DNA of 64,000 nucleotides from Psococerastis gibbosa (GCA_963971405.1 OZ020491.1:26034855-26098854), one strand, 5' to 3'; shown: positions 1 to 10,760, numbered from the stretch's first letter. Program-made: numbers and translations. The notes: a model not told the origin generated them from the sequence alone.

Positions 1-474
1 CTCAGGTTGCGGCAGCTCATTCTGTTTTCGACTAATAGCAACAAAGTCCTCCTGTGTCACCGATTTGGTAGCCACCGACACTTCAAATTTTTCAACAGGG
101 GAAAACCCCCGAACACTTTGTTTTAAAGAATATGACATAATCATATAAAGTGTAAATAGCCCTTACAAAACCATGATTAGTTTAACAAGTAAGAAGGTTA
201 CAGGCACAACATTAATATGCACCCCTTAATAGCAGAGGCGCGCTTCTGTCAGGGGTGGCTGGCCAACCGTGTCGGATGGGTCCATTCAAAAACGTCTGCT
301 ATGTCAATGATTATGACGAGTTTTGCAATACCGTGGGATAAAGGTCTGTACACTACTGCATTATACAATGCACTAGGTACCTACCGTGACTGATTCCGCA
401 CTTGGCTCTGTGCCTGCATCTCACAGCTCAAGGTAACTGTCTCATCTACCTTCTTATCCTTCTGCGGTGGTAAG
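1..474. other. Intergenic, no gene; diverged dispersed repeat at 303-410
   Basis: I see no coding or RNA gene here. Positions about 303-410 share the order of motifs TGTCAATGATTA, ACAATGCACTA and GTGACTGATTCC with 1323-1405, so both belong to one diverged dispersed repeat of unknown class. Confidence 0.5.
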
Positions 475-815
475 CCTGATGGTGCAGGCTTGCCTAGAAA
501 AAGTAGCCATACTGATCTGCAGGCTACAAGCGGCGTCGCAGGTGGCGGATAGTGATAAGGCCAGCAGCGAGCCAGCGAATATAACGCATAAGCAGTCCCT
601 GACTAAGCAGCAGCATAATCGAAGGGTGTGGAGGCAAGTCTGGTGGTGCAGGGCTTGTCTAGAAAAAGTCTCAGTAGGTCTCTGCCTGATGGTGCAGGCT
701 TGCCTAGAAAAAGTAGCCATGCTGATCTGCAGGCTACAATCAGAGTCGCAGGTGGTGGCTAGCTGCGAATATAACGAATAAGCAGTCCCCGACCAAGCAG
801 CGGAATAATCGGAGG
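475..815. repeat. Imperfect two-copy direct repeat, 210-bp offset
   Basis: CCTGATGGTGCAGGC starts at 475 and again at 685. Each is followed by a matching stretch that includes ATCTGCAGGCTACAA and CGAATATAACG. A third partial piece (GGTGCAGGGCTTGTCTAG) lies near 645. Frames open in both directions across this stretch follow the repeat and do not look like conserved protein. Confidence 0.75.
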
Positions 816-908
816 TAGCCCGAGGATGACGATGTGACGGGGCGAATAGTTGCCGCCGCAAAATAAACAACCCTTACTAGGGCACTCTTTTGTCCTGGGG
901 TTGGGTCC

Positions 909-985
909 CGAAGGCGGAGGAACTCAATGAAGAGTCAACGGCATAAGGATGCAGAAGGTAACGGGAAACCACTGCATTACAATTC
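909..985 (+). repeat. Dispersed repeat piece, inverted copy at 40809-40884
   Basis: The stretch with GGAGGAACTCAATGAAG, CAACGGCAT and CATTACAATTCCCT reappears as its reverse complement at 40809-40884 with only a few differences. The 40.8-kb copy directly adjoins a LINE-A tail, so this is probably part of the same LINE 3' region (inference). Confidence 0.6.
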
Positions 986-1071
986 CCTGTACAGTCAGCA
1001 TGACTAAGTACATTCGATACTCTACATACATAACTTCCTTTTGCGGATTTCGTTGTCTACGTGTCTTCTAT

Positions 1072-1112
1072 CGATATGATGATCTCTAATCTTCGATAGA
1101 AGAGGCATTCAA
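1072..1112 (+). mobile_element. LINE-A 3' tail fragment
   Basis: AATCTTCGATAGAAGAGGCAT followed by AAGAAGAAG is the end of the LINE-A family that is fuller at 28680-29067. There this tail follows codons reading roughly VTNLP/IANLR, the known C-terminal ending of one animal non-LTR retrotransposon group. Confidence 0.6.
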
Positions 1113-1545
1113 AGAAGAAGATCCTTTTTTATCCCCTCCTCATCAACTCTTTCATCGTCACCTTCTTCATGGTCACTTTCTTCTCCTTTGTCATCATTGT
1201 CTGCATCTCCTTCTTGCACTTCTATATTCCTCTTAATTTTCCCATTTATTGTCTCTTTCTTCTCCTACTTCATCCCCTTCTGCGTCGTCCCCACCAACAT
1301 CTCCTTAACCACCTTCTTCGTTGTCAATGATTACAGCGCGTTTTCTAATACTGTGTGACCCAATGCACTATACATCTACTGTGACTGATTCCACACTTGA
1401 CTATGTGGGCTACGTCTCACCTCACCTTCTTTATTTCCTCTTCATATTCTCCTTCATCGTCACCTTCTTCATGGCCCCTTTCTTCCCATTCTTTATCACA
1501 TTCATCTGCATAATCCACGCTTGCTTCACAAGTTTTTTTTTTTAA
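1113..1545. repeat. Pyrimidine-rich low-complexity stretch
   Basis: Runs of TTCTTC, TCATC and CCTCC dominate 1113-1330 and 1410-1545, and a second copy of the 303-410 repeat lies between them at 1323-1405. The 74-codon frame here is a by-product of pyrimidine bias (Phe, Ser and Leu rich). Confidence 0.55.
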
Positions 1546-1965
1546 AATTGGGGTACAGGTGTTACCTGTGTGCACTTAAGCCTATTGGGCCTATTGTGCC
1601 CCTTACAAAAAGTATCTACATCACTTCCTCGAGGCCTATCTTCCTTATGAGAGCCAGGATCTTGAGGGGATTTAGAAGCGGTAGGTCTTTTACATTTAAC
1701 TCCAAGCTTCCCAAGCAACATATACTGCCTGAACACCCAACGGCCGCGCTATGCGGAGCGCAAAGCAGAAGACCTGCGCACAATAAAGTACCAGGTATAA
1801 TAGGTTCCATGACGGATGGATCGGTTAGGTGTGTGGGTTGCTCTTAACTCACCTTGACTATTTACCTTGTTCCTTTGTCACTGCTCTACATTCAGGGTGA
1901 TTTTAATGCCACTGCCAGTCTGTTTTAAATCGGAGGACAATGGGAAGAACTCTTCTGCCTTACTA
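1546..1965. other. No recognisable feature
   Basis: Unique-looking sequence. The overlapping 60-108 codon frames have no familiar motif, so I do not call them genes. Confidence 0.4.
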
Positions 1966-2560
1966 CTGTCTGTTCCTCTTCCAACCATTAGAAGGGCAAC
2001 AACAGCTCAACTGCAAAACGTACTTTTAATACTTGCCTGTCACAGCTTAACCCTTAACTCTTCTCCCTTACTAGTGTTTTTTCCTCTTTCAACCATTAGG
2101 GCAACAACAGCTCAACTGCAAAACGTACTTTTAATACTAGCTAGTCACAGCTTAACCCTTATCTCTTCTGCCTTACTACTGTCTTATCCTCTTCCAACCA
2201 TTAGGGCAACAACAGCTCAACTGCTAAACTTACTTTTAATACTTGCTTGTCACAGATTAACCCTTAACTCTTCTGCCTTACTACTGTTTTTTCCTCTTTC
2301 AACCATTAGGGCAACAACAGCTCAACTGCTAAACTTACTTTTAATACTAGCTAGTCACAGCTTAACCCTTATCTCTTCTGCCTTACTACTGTCTTCTCCT
2401 CTTCCAACCATTAGGGCAACAACAGCTCAACTGCTAAACTTACTTTTAATACTAGCTAGTCACAGCTTAACCCTTATCTCTTCTGACTTACTACTGTCTT
2501 TTCCTCTGCCAACCATTAGGGCAACAGCAGCTCAACTGCTAAATTTACTTTTAATACTAC
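1966..2560 (+). repeat. 105-bp tandem array, about 5.6 units, open in one frame
   Basis: The anchor ACCATTAG occurs at 1984, 2092, 2197, 2302, 2407 and 2512, giving a 105-bp period (108 for the first unit because of a 3-bp insertion). As 105 is 35 codons and the extra block is one codon, the plus frame from 1867 to 2718 stays open and reads repeated Leu-rich units containing TIRATTAQLLNLLLIL. No ribosomal, secretory or repeat-protein family is recognised, so a minisatellite is the simplest reading. The open frame could be a consequence of the unit length and is not proof of coding. Confidence 0.85.
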
Positions 2561-2574
2561 AGAGAGTCGTCGGT

Positions 2575-2760
2575 GGCTCGGTAACGTTTTCGAAGAAATT
2601 TACGGATAATCCGTGTCCCAATGCATTGCATACCATACAGTACAATATTATTGTATATTCACCAGTCCATTACGGACCGTGCAATTGCCCCATCAATCAA
2701 TCCAGTGCTTTGAGATAGGGAAAATCGAGGCAGCCCAAATTTAACCCGAGGGTAATTATT
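2575..2760 (+). repeat. Dispersed repeat G fragment
   Basis: CAATTGCCCCATCAATCAAT, TCCAGTGCTTTGAGATA and GGAAAATC match in order the end of the repeat at 6165-6345 (CAATTGTCC, ATCGATCAATTCGGTGC, TTTAAGATAAGG). Class unknown, possibly the 3' part of a LINE. Confidence 0.55.
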
Positions 2761-2849
2761 TACCACAGAAGAGTGCTTATTTGATAAATAGGAAGTACGG
2801 GTTCACTTGCACCAGTTCATTTATTCATATCCTTTCATTCCTTTGCTTA

Positions 2850-3234
2850 GGCGCATATTCCACCGACCGGCTAGGGCTAAATACAAATACGGTGACGTGG
2901 TAGCAGACATTCAAGACTTAGGCGGAGTTTCCACCGACCTCGCATTGCAGAATGCAAATGACTGAAATGTTTGTTTTCCTCTATGCCATAGTTAAAATTG
3001 ATCAATGATCATACAGTAAAATCACAAACAAACTAAAATTAAAAAATGGCGTCATGGGAAATGTTAAGTACAAGCGTTTTAATAGATTTCTATAAAAAGA
3101 AAAATTCTAATTTCCGTCACTGTCATTTGCATTCTGCAATGCGAGGTCGGTGGAAACCCCGCCTAAGTCTTGAATGTCTGCTACCACGTCACTGTATTTG
3201 TATTTAGCCCTAGCCGGTCGGTGGAATATGCGCC
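2850..3234. mobile_element. MITE copy 1 (GGCGC family, 385 bp)
   Basis: Long terminal inverted repeats start GGCGCATATTCCACCGACC and end with the complement. They continue inward for more than 100 bp through GTAGCAGACATTCAAGAC. The flanks are TTA on the left and TAA on the right. The interior contains ATGGCGTCATGGGA with a short frame that recurs in related copies, the remnant of a gene from a presumed autonomous element. Confidence 0.9.
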
Positions 3235-3691
3235 TAATTTTATAAATCCAAAAACGTCGAATTCCTTCAATATCTATCGTTCCCCAAAAACTGCTGTGGC
3301 TGAATAGCCCAGGCCATTACATTTAATTAATTGCGTTGAGGCCTCGTTTTGTAATAGGTACAACAATCGGGATATATTAAGGTCGGGTTCTAATAAGAGG
3401 AATGTCAGGGTAACATTACCCGGCTGCGGGGTTTCTTTGATCTTTTGTCCAAAACACCTGTTAACTACCATAATAACATGTCTGTCTGTGTAAGAGAAAC
3501 ATGATCTTGCTTCAGATGGGAGTCCTTCAAGGTATTGTGAGTTGTCTGACCTGCGTTTAAACGGTTTTAGAACCTATATTTAGATGAGTGATGAAAACGG
3601 AGTACACATTAGTTGAGAGACTCATATAAGGTAAAGACATTTAATATGCTACCTCCTGATCTAATAAACATAGGAAGCCAGGCTGAATTTA
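3235..3691. other. No recognisable feature
   Basis: AT-rich unique sequence. The 65-codon minus frame at 3274-3471 has no recognisable motif. Confidence 0.4.
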
Positions 3692-4136
3692 GGCGCTAAT
3701 TCCACCAAAGTCAATAGTCAATAGTAAATGTGGTATTGACGGAAATTTCAATTTTTCTTTGATACACTACATTCCACTTGTTTTTCAACTATTGATCACT
3801 TTTCTTCTATTGACACGTATGCGCCAAATTTTTGAAATTTTTTTTGTATTTGTTTTCTTCGTACACTTATTATTTTTAATAAAAGCTAATAATAGTTGGA
3901 GATCCGAAGTATGATCGACCTTCACCTTTAATGGATGAAATTTTTTTTATAAACAATAAAATATAAAATGTTTGTACTTAACATATCCCATGACGCTATT
4001 TTAGTTTGTTATTGTTTGCAACGCGTGATTTTATTATATGATCATTGATCAATTTTAACTATGGCATAGAGTAAAATTGAAATGTCCGACAATACCACAT
4101 TTACTATTGACTATTGACGTAGGTGGAATAAGCGCC
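3692..4136. mobile_element. MITE copy 7 (GGCGC family, 445 bp, TTA target duplication)
   Basis: It starts GGCGCTAATTCCACC and ends GGTGGAATAAGCGCC, flanked on both sides by TTA. The sub-terminal inverted repeat (AGTCAATAGTAAATGTGG) is unlike that of copy 1, yet the interior still shares the block around TGATCAATTTTAACTATGG and the complement of GTCATGGGATATGTTAAG with it. Confidence 0.9.
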
Positions 4137-4900
4137 TTAGCAAGAAACGCAAGTCATATTTATTTGAACACCCCGATATTGTTACCGTGTAGTCTATATT
4201 TAATTTAATCTCAAATTACCTACATATTCATTTATTGTACAAAGCGCACTATTGTTTATTGGTATGATTTTGGCTGTTTCTACTTCGTAACTATTGGCTG
4301 CACCTCACTTGCACGTGCTAAAAAAGCACACCTAGTGAGGGATCCCAAACATCTTCGTTGCTTAACATACATATGTATTGTACTATATGGGAATTAAATG
4401 ATTATTATTATTATTAAAGACTAAACACTGGAACTTCTACTCAAAAAGTAATGGCGGGGGTGGACATTTGCCAAGTAAGGTAACTACAATATAATTAGAA
4501 AACTGGGTTTTAGATAGATAGATAATTCGTATATTTTTACATCGTTTTGCAAGAGCATTATGTCAAAAACTGTGCCCCCACAAGCCGGAGCATGTGAGGG
4601 TGACACATCAGTATATACAATAAATTTTAGGTTTTAGGGAGATTCACCTATTATTATTATTATCATTAAAAATTTAAACAGATGGGTGAGTTAAAAGCGG
4701 GCATAAAAAGATGGCTGGTCAATGGGAGTTAATAATAATAATAAAAACTGACATTAAAATAACAAGTTAAATTAAAATAAAATAAAAATAAAATAAACAT
4801 TATAAATAAATAACAATAATAATTGATTAAGCCTTGCTTAGCAGCACTGTATGAGTCTTTTGTCCCAAATAAGCGCTAGCTTGGGGATGCGGGATGGTAT
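4137..4900. other. AT-rich spacer with microsatellites
   Basis: Short ATT-type arrays occur near 4400-4425, 4643-4668 and 4727-4745, and an A-rich TAAAA-type run near 4765-4800. There is no gene. Confidence 0.6.
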
Positions 4901-4914
4901 TATTATGTATTGTA

Positions 4915-5100
4915 TTTTTGTAATATATGCTCCTTGTCCAGGGAATACTGAACAAGGAAAAGAAAGAAAGAAAAGATTATTATCTAAGATCGCTCGATAA
5001 GCGGAAGCTTGAGCGTGATAATTATACTTATAACAAATGTTTTTCAATATATGCACCTTGTCCGGGGGTTACTGGTCAAGGAAAAAAAGTGACAGTGAAA
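4915..5100 (+). repeat. Dispersed repeat H, two halves
   Basis: ATATATGCTCCTTGTCCAGG with a GAAA-rich tail at 4922-4975 is echoed by ATATATGCACCTTGTCCGGG at 5047-5090. Similar pieces occur at 22322-22400 (+) and 53930-54050 (minus). A GAAA tail after a conserved end is typical of retroelement 3' ends; the class is not resolved. Confidence 0.6.
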
Positions 5101-6160
5101 AGTGATTGACACGGCGACCAAAGCTTGACTTCCGGAAAATTTCTTTTCAACTTTTCATGGCCCCCTAAAAACCATCCCTCATCCAAAATTTTGTATATTT
5201 TCTGCATTTTTTTCTTACTCATATTCATTGCCTTTTTTTCCTTTACTATTATTAATTTTTTTAAATTTGTACAGCCATTTTTTATGTATCCTATTATTTA
5301 AACTGCTATAAGTTAATAGGGGGCACATGCACGGGTTAATCCAATTAATATAATATGCTGATTATGATATACTATTGTAAATTATTATATAATATTATTA
5401 TATACTGTGTGTATGCATGTATGGACGTAAATTAAATTTAGGAAGCACTGTAACGTCAGTATTATCCGATTTTGATGATACTTGATACAAAAATGAATCA
5501 TACAAATGTCTTGATCGAGTTTCAAGATCTATTTCAAGATGGCGGTCGATCAAAACCATAAATAATTGATGCCTTATTTAATACTGGTCGCAGGAATGAA
5601 ATAAAATGTGACTAAAAGCCCACCCCCTGAATCTGCCACTCTGCCCTAATAACATGAACGTCAATAAATGTCCATACCAGAACCACTGCGCAACATATCC
5701 CAGCCTAATCAAGGGCCTTCAAACCTACTCACAGAAGTGTATGTAAAAATAAACACGAACAAACAAACAAGTTTTCATCAAAGAAAAAAAAAGATGAGAA
5801 GCAGTCTCGCCTTAAGGCGGCATCATAACAGCGCACTATTAAAGAACGAGACTTAAATAATAAGACATGACCTCCGCGTAGGAGGTCAATTAATATTTGA
5901 TTTATCTTATGATGTGGGCCAATCATTTTATTGCATTGTTTTTATAGCTTCTCCATTATTGATGGTTGAAATTCAGTCTGGTAATGACGCGTGACCTTTC
6001 GCATGCTTTTTTATTATATTCAATTAATACGGGCCCTACTGGTTTGAATGTAGCCTGAGGATAAATACATTCCAGGCATTTTTTGTTTGTTTTGCATTGT
6101 TGCTCAACTTTTACATTGATAGAATTATCAGGCGGGCTCTGATTGGTTGATTCGAGGCTC
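5101..6160. other. No recognisable feature
   Basis: AT-rich sequence with only short, motif-free frames on both strands. Confidence 0.4.
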
Positions 6161-6164
6161 AATT

Positions 6165-6345
6165 TCTTATTTTTCGAATGCCACGAAGATTGGCGACCAT
6201 CATGGCAATCGTAAACACGTAGATACTGTACTTCAGACTCCTGAAGGAAGTCAAGTATGTAGAGTTTCGAATGTACTCAGTCATAATGACTGCAATTGTC
6301 CAATCGATCAATTCGGTGCTTTAAGATAAGGAAAATCTATAGGCA
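6165..6345 (+). repeat. Dispersed repeat G
   Basis: It begins with GAAGATTGGCGACCATCATG, the complement of the LINE-A tail, and runs into GCAATCGTAAACACGTAGA and a block ending GGTGCTTTAAGATAAGG. The same junction occurs at 46045-46090, where a LINE has inserted into it. Confidence 0.6.
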
Positions 6346-6349
6346 GGCG

Positions 6350-6615
6350 ATATTCGGAGGTGACCAAGACTCAACTGTCTTTTGACTGACTAGCAGTCTC
6401 AGTGCATTATAGTAATAGTAATAGTAATATATTTATTCCCCAATTTTTACAGTTTAGTTTTTTTTTTTTTTTAAACATTTTATTTTCCTTTAGCCACAAG
6501 CTCAAGCCCAGCCATGTTCCCCTGCCAACGCTGAGCACACTCCCAAGTTCGCTGCAGTTTTGAACAGGCTCGGTTCTGGTGGATTCAAAACAGGAATCAG
6601 GATAAGCCTATTTAG
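6350..6615. repeat. Dispersed repeat E, diverged copy
   Basis: CCATGTTCCCCTGCCAACGC, TGAGCACACTCCCAAGTT and GTTTTGAACAGGCTC match 39187-39250. Other copies are at 23660-23895 and 53500-53830. Confidence 0.6.
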
Positions 6616-6790
6616 TATATTAGTATGGATTAAATTACCTGAGTATAACGTAATAAATTGACTTACAACAGACTTACTACAGGTATATACTATAGTACAT
6701 TGCAATATTATTTGGTAAAATACAGTATAACATTGACATTAAATGAACTTTGATTGAAGAGGTAACCCACTCATTGTAACCGAAATTAGG
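6616..6790. other. No recognisable feature
   Basis: AT-rich, unassigned. Confidence 0.4.
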
Positions 6791-6794
6791 GAAA

Positions 6795-6875
6795 AAACTG
6801 GACTTGGCGGGATTTGAACCCACGATCAATTTATTATTATTATATTTTGTAAAGATATATATATATATATATTTT
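6795..6875 (-). repeat. tRNA 3'-half fragment plus AT microsatellite
   Basis: On the minus strand GTGGGTTCAAATCCCGCC forms a T-arm, with GTGGG able to pair with CCCGC, and a matching Pol III B box followed by CAAGTCCAG. The 5' half of a tRNA is missing and is replaced by ATT repeats, so this is a tRNA-derived fragment, not a functional tRNA. An AT run lies at 6857-6872. Confidence 0.5.
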
Positions 6876-7015
6876 TTTTTAAGGGAGCTACCCCCCGCCC
6901 TCCTCTGTCCGTCCGTATACTAGATAAGAGATAAACTTGTAACGTCCCGGCTCTCGGACTAATTTCCACCATAGCGCTCGATCTGCCGCATCCTGCCTCA
7001 GCAGGAACAATCAGT

Positions 7016-7110
7016 ATAAAAAAAAATGTAGCAAGGTGACTCGAACCAACGACCTTGTGGGGTGAAAGTCAAGCTACCAGTCATTGTACTGCATGTTATT
7101 ACCCCAGTCC
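7016..7110 (-). mobile_element. SINE-A 5' portion, diverged
   Basis: Minus-strand CAAGGTCGTTGGTTCGAGTC with GACTTTCACC upstream is the tRNA-like head of SINE-A, including the B box. The diagnostic 3' body is absent. Confidence 0.6.
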
Positions 7111-7435
7111 CCAGCCCATCAGTTGACCATCTTATTACACCCACCAATGTACACACACATACAGTAATCCCTACGATTACAATAAATAATTGCAATAATG
7201 ACGCGGCAGAATCTACCGCATTACAATTGCCGAATTGACTAACGGACCACCTACTAACTACACAGTTACGTATTAAGAAATTATTGGGGCAATACACGGG
7301 GAAATCTGCTAAAACACAATGCGAGGACACTGGGGGAGACTAGAGGACTAGCTGCAAGGATTGTTTGTAGGAGAATAGATGCGAACCTATAACGGGGGGA
7401 CCTTGGAAGACCTCGATAAGGCGTCACAATCATTG
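7111..7435. other. No recognisable feature
   Basis: Overlapping frames here lack recognisable domains. Confidence 0.4.
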
Positions 7436-7555
7436 ACATTGAAGGAGATCTTAAAGAAGAAGAGGAGAAAGTTGAGGATGGCGCAGATGAAGGTGACAAA
7501 GAAGGAGAAGATGAATGAGAAGATGAAGAAATGAAATGAAGAAGGATAAGAAGGT
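7436..7555 (+). repeat. Purine-rich GAAGA low-complexity stretch
   Basis: Repeated GAAGATGA and GAAGGAGAA words lie immediately upstream of a LINE tail. The minus-strand frames over it are Ser/Phe rich by composition. Confidence 0.6.
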
Positions 7556-7591
7556 AGATTGGGCATTTTCTTCGACACCAGAACATCGTAA

Positions 7592-7747
7592 GGCGTCAAA
7601 CGACGTGGGCGCCCGAGAAAAGAGTATCTGCAGCAAGTGATGGAGGATTTAGGGGCCAATACACACGTGGAGTTGAAGAGGGCGTGCCAGGATCAAGTAG
7701 AGTGGAGGCATCGATGCCACATGTTGCTGCCAGCCAGCCAGCTGTAA
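7592..7747 (+). mobile_element. LINE-C reverse transcriptase C-terminus fragment
   Basis: The frame reads GVKRRGRPRKEYLQQ and continues to a stop at 7745-7747. It includes GRPRK, ELKRACQD and EWRHRCHMLL, the conserved basic block and Trp motif that close many non-LTR retrotransposon ORFs. Parallel copies lie at 14826-15012 (minus) and 59090-59235 (+). Only the last about 50 residues survive; a GAAGAAG tail follows. Confidence 0.7.
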
Positions 7748-7811
7748 CTTGAAGAAGAAGAAGAAGGCAGTTACTGTTACTAAAAGAGCGAATTTCCAAG
7801 CAAGTGGTTAG

Positions 7812-7997
7812 CAAGTTATATGCTGGGTCTTGAGAAAGGCCGAAGACTGCATAGCCGAGATGAGGATGCTGCGACGGTCCCTGAGCTTCACACTAGCTGA
7901 TAGACGCCGAAACGACGAAGCAAGAGCTGAAATGAAGACAGCTAGCATAGTCGAAAAAGCCCGCGAACGACGACTGTCTGTGAGATGTGGCCCATAG
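7812..7997 (+). pseudogene. LINE reverse transcriptase C-terminal fragment
   Basis: One frame reads CWVLRKAEDCIAEMRML and continues RRSLSFTLADRRRND, EMKTASIVEKARERRL, stopping at 7995-7997. This matches the known pattern of LINE ORF2 thumb and C-terminal regions (AEMRMLR, then a RRN block, then IVEK-RERRL). The expected following W-GHV motif is absent, so the copy is broken. No catalytic residues are present. Confidence 0.7.
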
Positions 7998-8160
7998 AGC
8001 CAAGTGCAGGAGGCCTTACGAAATAAGCCAAGTGTGAGTGACTGGATCCCAAATACTACAAAGTTTCGCCCAAGGCTTCCAAAGGACCAGAGAGGGCGGA
8101 TAGTAACAGTGTGAATGCATGTACAAATCACAAGTGTGCCTAATTTGAAGTGCAATATCA

Positions 8161-8872
8161 TACTGGCCCTTGGTCAATACATACTGTAGTTACTTATATA
8201 AATTAATTATGCGTTTGAAGGAACAAATACCTGGTATATTATGGATGCTAACGATGAGCAATGGACATACCTTTAATAATAAATTGGACAATTGACATTG
8301 TATCAGGTGTTAGCTCGACTTAACCAAGTGCGGGAACGAGTCTAAGGTATATTTTCTGATACTGTTTATGTATAAATAAATAAAAGTTCACTTTTTGTTC
8401 TGTTAGTATTACTAGGCCAACCTAGGGTGAAAGTCAGAGTCTGTACCACTATATTTACATATACAATATTTTCGTAGTAATAAATAAGGAACCCGCGGTG
8501 ATTTCATCGGTGGGAGAATGCGTAACGAATGGGCCCACATGATTGAATTTAATGGGGAATTCCGGGCTGTGAACAAGTTCAATTTAATTTTATTACATGC
8601 TATTTAGAAATTAGCAGCTGCAACTGCGCTAAATATTCGGGCTCAAATAGGTACCAACCTGTTAAATACGCTGCTTATCAGTGTACAGATCTAAAATGTT
8701 TAATAGTTGCGGATAGTGGTTTTATAATCAGATAAGTACTATAATTAAAGCAAGGTCCCACACCGGACGCCACCCACAAATTTTTTTTTGTACACTAAAA
8801 TATTTCACAGGAAAGAAGAAAACTGTCTTTAATTTTTATATGGGCGGATTATGACTTTTATAGTATTGCTAA
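8161..8872. other. Spacer with repeat D and deleted SINE-A pieces
   Basis: 8270-8340 is the end of repeat D (TTGACATTGTATCAGGTGTT, CGACTTAACCAAG). 8395-8455 is an internally deleted minus-strand SINE-A in which the last bases (CCAACCTAG) are fused to GGTGAAAGTCAGAGTC of its head. The remainder is unassigned. Confidence 0.5.
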
Positions 8873-9050
8873 GGCGGCTATTCCACTGGTCGATTTTACT
8901 TCAAATTTGATTAGAGATTTTTTGTTTGTTTAGTTTTAAGGAGACTATTATGTAGATACTTAACTTATCTATTATAAATTAAGTTATAATATGGTAGCAG
9001 ACTCTTTATAATCACATTTGACGGGAAAATCGACCAGTGGAATAGCCGCC
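8873..9050. mobile_element. MITE copy 6 (GGCGGC variant, 178 bp)
   Basis: GGCGGCTATTCCACTGGTCG at the left is answered by CGACCAGTGGAATAGCCGCC at the right, flanked by TAA and TTA. The middle is AT-rich and contains GGTAGCAGAC, a word shared with the longer family members. Confidence 0.85.
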
Positions 9051-9056
9051 TTAGTC

Positions 9057-9157
9057 AATCCTTGTGAGAGTTTCCTTGGTGACTTCGTGGAACTTGGAGA
9101 ACATCATGAGTAGAGGAAGAAGAACGCAATGATCCACAGTAAAATACTTTAATAGTC
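9057..9157 (+). mobile_element. Penelope-like end fragment
   Basis: It matches the reverse complement of 46621-46720 from CCTTGTGAGAGTTTCCTTGG through TGATCCACAGTAAAATAC. It stops exactly where the hammerhead stem I begins in the other copy and then joins a SINE-A. Confidence 0.7.
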
Positions 9158-9340
9158 AACCTAGTGGAGTTAGGGCTATAAAGCCCTCTCTTTCACTCAA
9201 CTAGGAAGGCCCGGGACAGCCTGCTTTACTTGCCCTCCGAAGCAAGGCCCGTAAATGCCGCAAGCGTGGGACTCAAAGCAACAACATTTCGGGTGAATGT
9301 CAGAGTCTGTGACACTACTCTTCATGTTCTGACAATTGAC
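9158..9340 (-). mobile_element. SINE-A, near full length
   Basis: Minus-strand order is an A-box-like head, AAAGCAACAAC region, then GGCCCGGGACAGCC, TAGTTGAGTGAAAGAG and CCTAACTCCACTAGGTTG. The B box is damaged (CTTTGAGTCC in place of GGTTCGAGTCC). Confidence 0.75.
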
Positions 9341-9611
9341 TTAATACCTTTATCAATTACGTTAAATCCTGTAGAAGAAATATTCCTCCAAATTGTATAT
9401 AACTGACCACAGTTATGAAACAGCACCAAAAAACTAACCATATGCAATGTATCTAATTAAATTATGTTTGTTTTTGTTCCAGGTACAGGAAATAAGATTT
9501 CCAATATTCGAGAGGTGAGCTATTAATTTTTATTTTATAAAAAATTATTTATTAGCGTCCTTTTTTAATATTAATGTTGCTGCTGGGCTTTATATGGGCG
9601 TAAGCCTAATT
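9341..9611. other. No recognisable feature
   Basis: AT-rich spacer without gene or known repeat. Confidence 0.4.
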
Positions 9612-9975
9612 CTAGTGTTGAACCATGCCCTGCCAACGACCCCATCTTTTTTCAGACATTATTTGTTTTGATTCCACATGCATTTTCAACCATTGGCAAA
9701 CTGGTTCACTTTTCGATGTCAACCCTAACAAATGCCAATAGACAAGCTCAGATATGCTTACCATTGACATTGTAACATGTGTTAAGGCGCCCATTCCACA
9801 TACGTCAATCGTCAATGAAAAATTGAAAAATGACGTTTTAGCAGACATTAAAGACATACTAAAAATTCTGCTACCACGTCAATTTACGTCATTTTGACGT
9901 CATTTTTCAATTTTTCATTGACGATTGACGTATGTGGAATAGGCGCCTTACAGGACTTAAGCATGGGAACGAGTG
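9612..9975 (+). repeat. Dispersed repeat D, interrupted by a MITE
   Basis: ATTGGCAAACTGGTTCAC, CGATGTCAACCC, TGCCAATAGACAAGCTCAG and GTAACATGTGTTA match copies at 17620-17880, 22960-23130 and 37740-37920. The end of the repeat (GACTTAAGCATGGGAACGAG) lies after 9947, so MITE copy 3 inserted into it. Confidence 0.65.
9786..9947. mobile_element. MITE copy 3 (GGCGCC family, 162 bp) in repeat D
   Basis: GGCGCCCATTCCACATACG at the left is mirrored by CGTATGTGGAATAGGCGCC at the right. An inner inverted repeat contains GTCAATCGTCAATGAAAAAT. Uninterrupted copies of repeat D read GTGTTAGCTCGACTTAA, so the target was the TTA of that motif. Confidence 0.88.
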
Positions 9976-10619
9976 AAATTAGAACATTACGCTAACCTAC
10001 AATTAGTGGTTTTCTGTCTAAGGAGAAACTTGTAATACTTTTCATCTTTGTTTACAAAATATGTTGACATCTCTTTTTTAATTTAATATTGAACTGACTA
10101 GATTTAATAAGGCTACAACCGAGCGACAATTAATTATTCTTTGCCCTGTAACTGTGACGCAACAGGGAGTACATTACTATTGGCAACACACCTATGGCCA
10201 GCCCCGGACATGCCAAAAAAAACGTAACAAAGCATCATAAATCACCAAAGATCACACAGAACGATTAAAAACACATTATTCATCACATACCCAAAAACAA
10301 CTAGGTATAATTTAAAAGGTACCCATACAAACATTGCGTGGGTGGCACAACCCATAGCTGCGGGTCCCGCGAAACCTTGCGCACCTGTTGTAACACATGT
10401 ATATACTTATAGTTGGACGTGTGATTAAGCCCGTATACGAGGGAGTGGCCAAAGTTTCGGGGATCGTGCCAAATAAAGCAATTTGGCGGTCTGACCCTCG
10501 TAATGCGCGCATAGACATGTGAAGACGCCCTCAGGCCTACCGCGGACAGTTGAAAGGTCACTTGTATTTACGAAATTACCGAGAACCGATAAAAGGCATC
10601 AGTACTAGACCATACCTAG
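9976..10619. other. No recognisable feature
   Basis: Two overlapping minus frames (86 and 68 codons) lie at 10301-10561. They lack a recognisable motif or codon signal and are left uncalled. Confidence 0.4.
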
Positions 10620-10625
10620 GATTTT

Positions 10626-10715
10626 GTTAGAGAGGGGGGAGAGTGAGGGGGGGAGTGAGGGGGGAGAGTGAGGGGTGAGAGTGAGGGGGGAGTGAGGGGG
10701 GGGGAGAGTGAAGAA
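10626..10715 (+). repeat. GAGTGAGGGG simple repeat
   Basis: Irregular GAGTGAGGGGG units, purine only on the + strand. Confidence 0.85.
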
Positions 10716-10760
10716 ACTCTTCCCCCGACTTGCGACAAAAACAGGACGCCAGCCAAAAAT

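Noticed and set aside
454-870. 138-codon minus and 104-codon plus frames
   Set aside because: Both are produced by a 210-bp direct repeat and share its repetition; no domain or start context supports a protein.
7281-7659. Ser/Phe-rich minus-strand frames
   Set aside because: They read the complement of a GAAGA-rich low-complexity tract next to a LINE tail.
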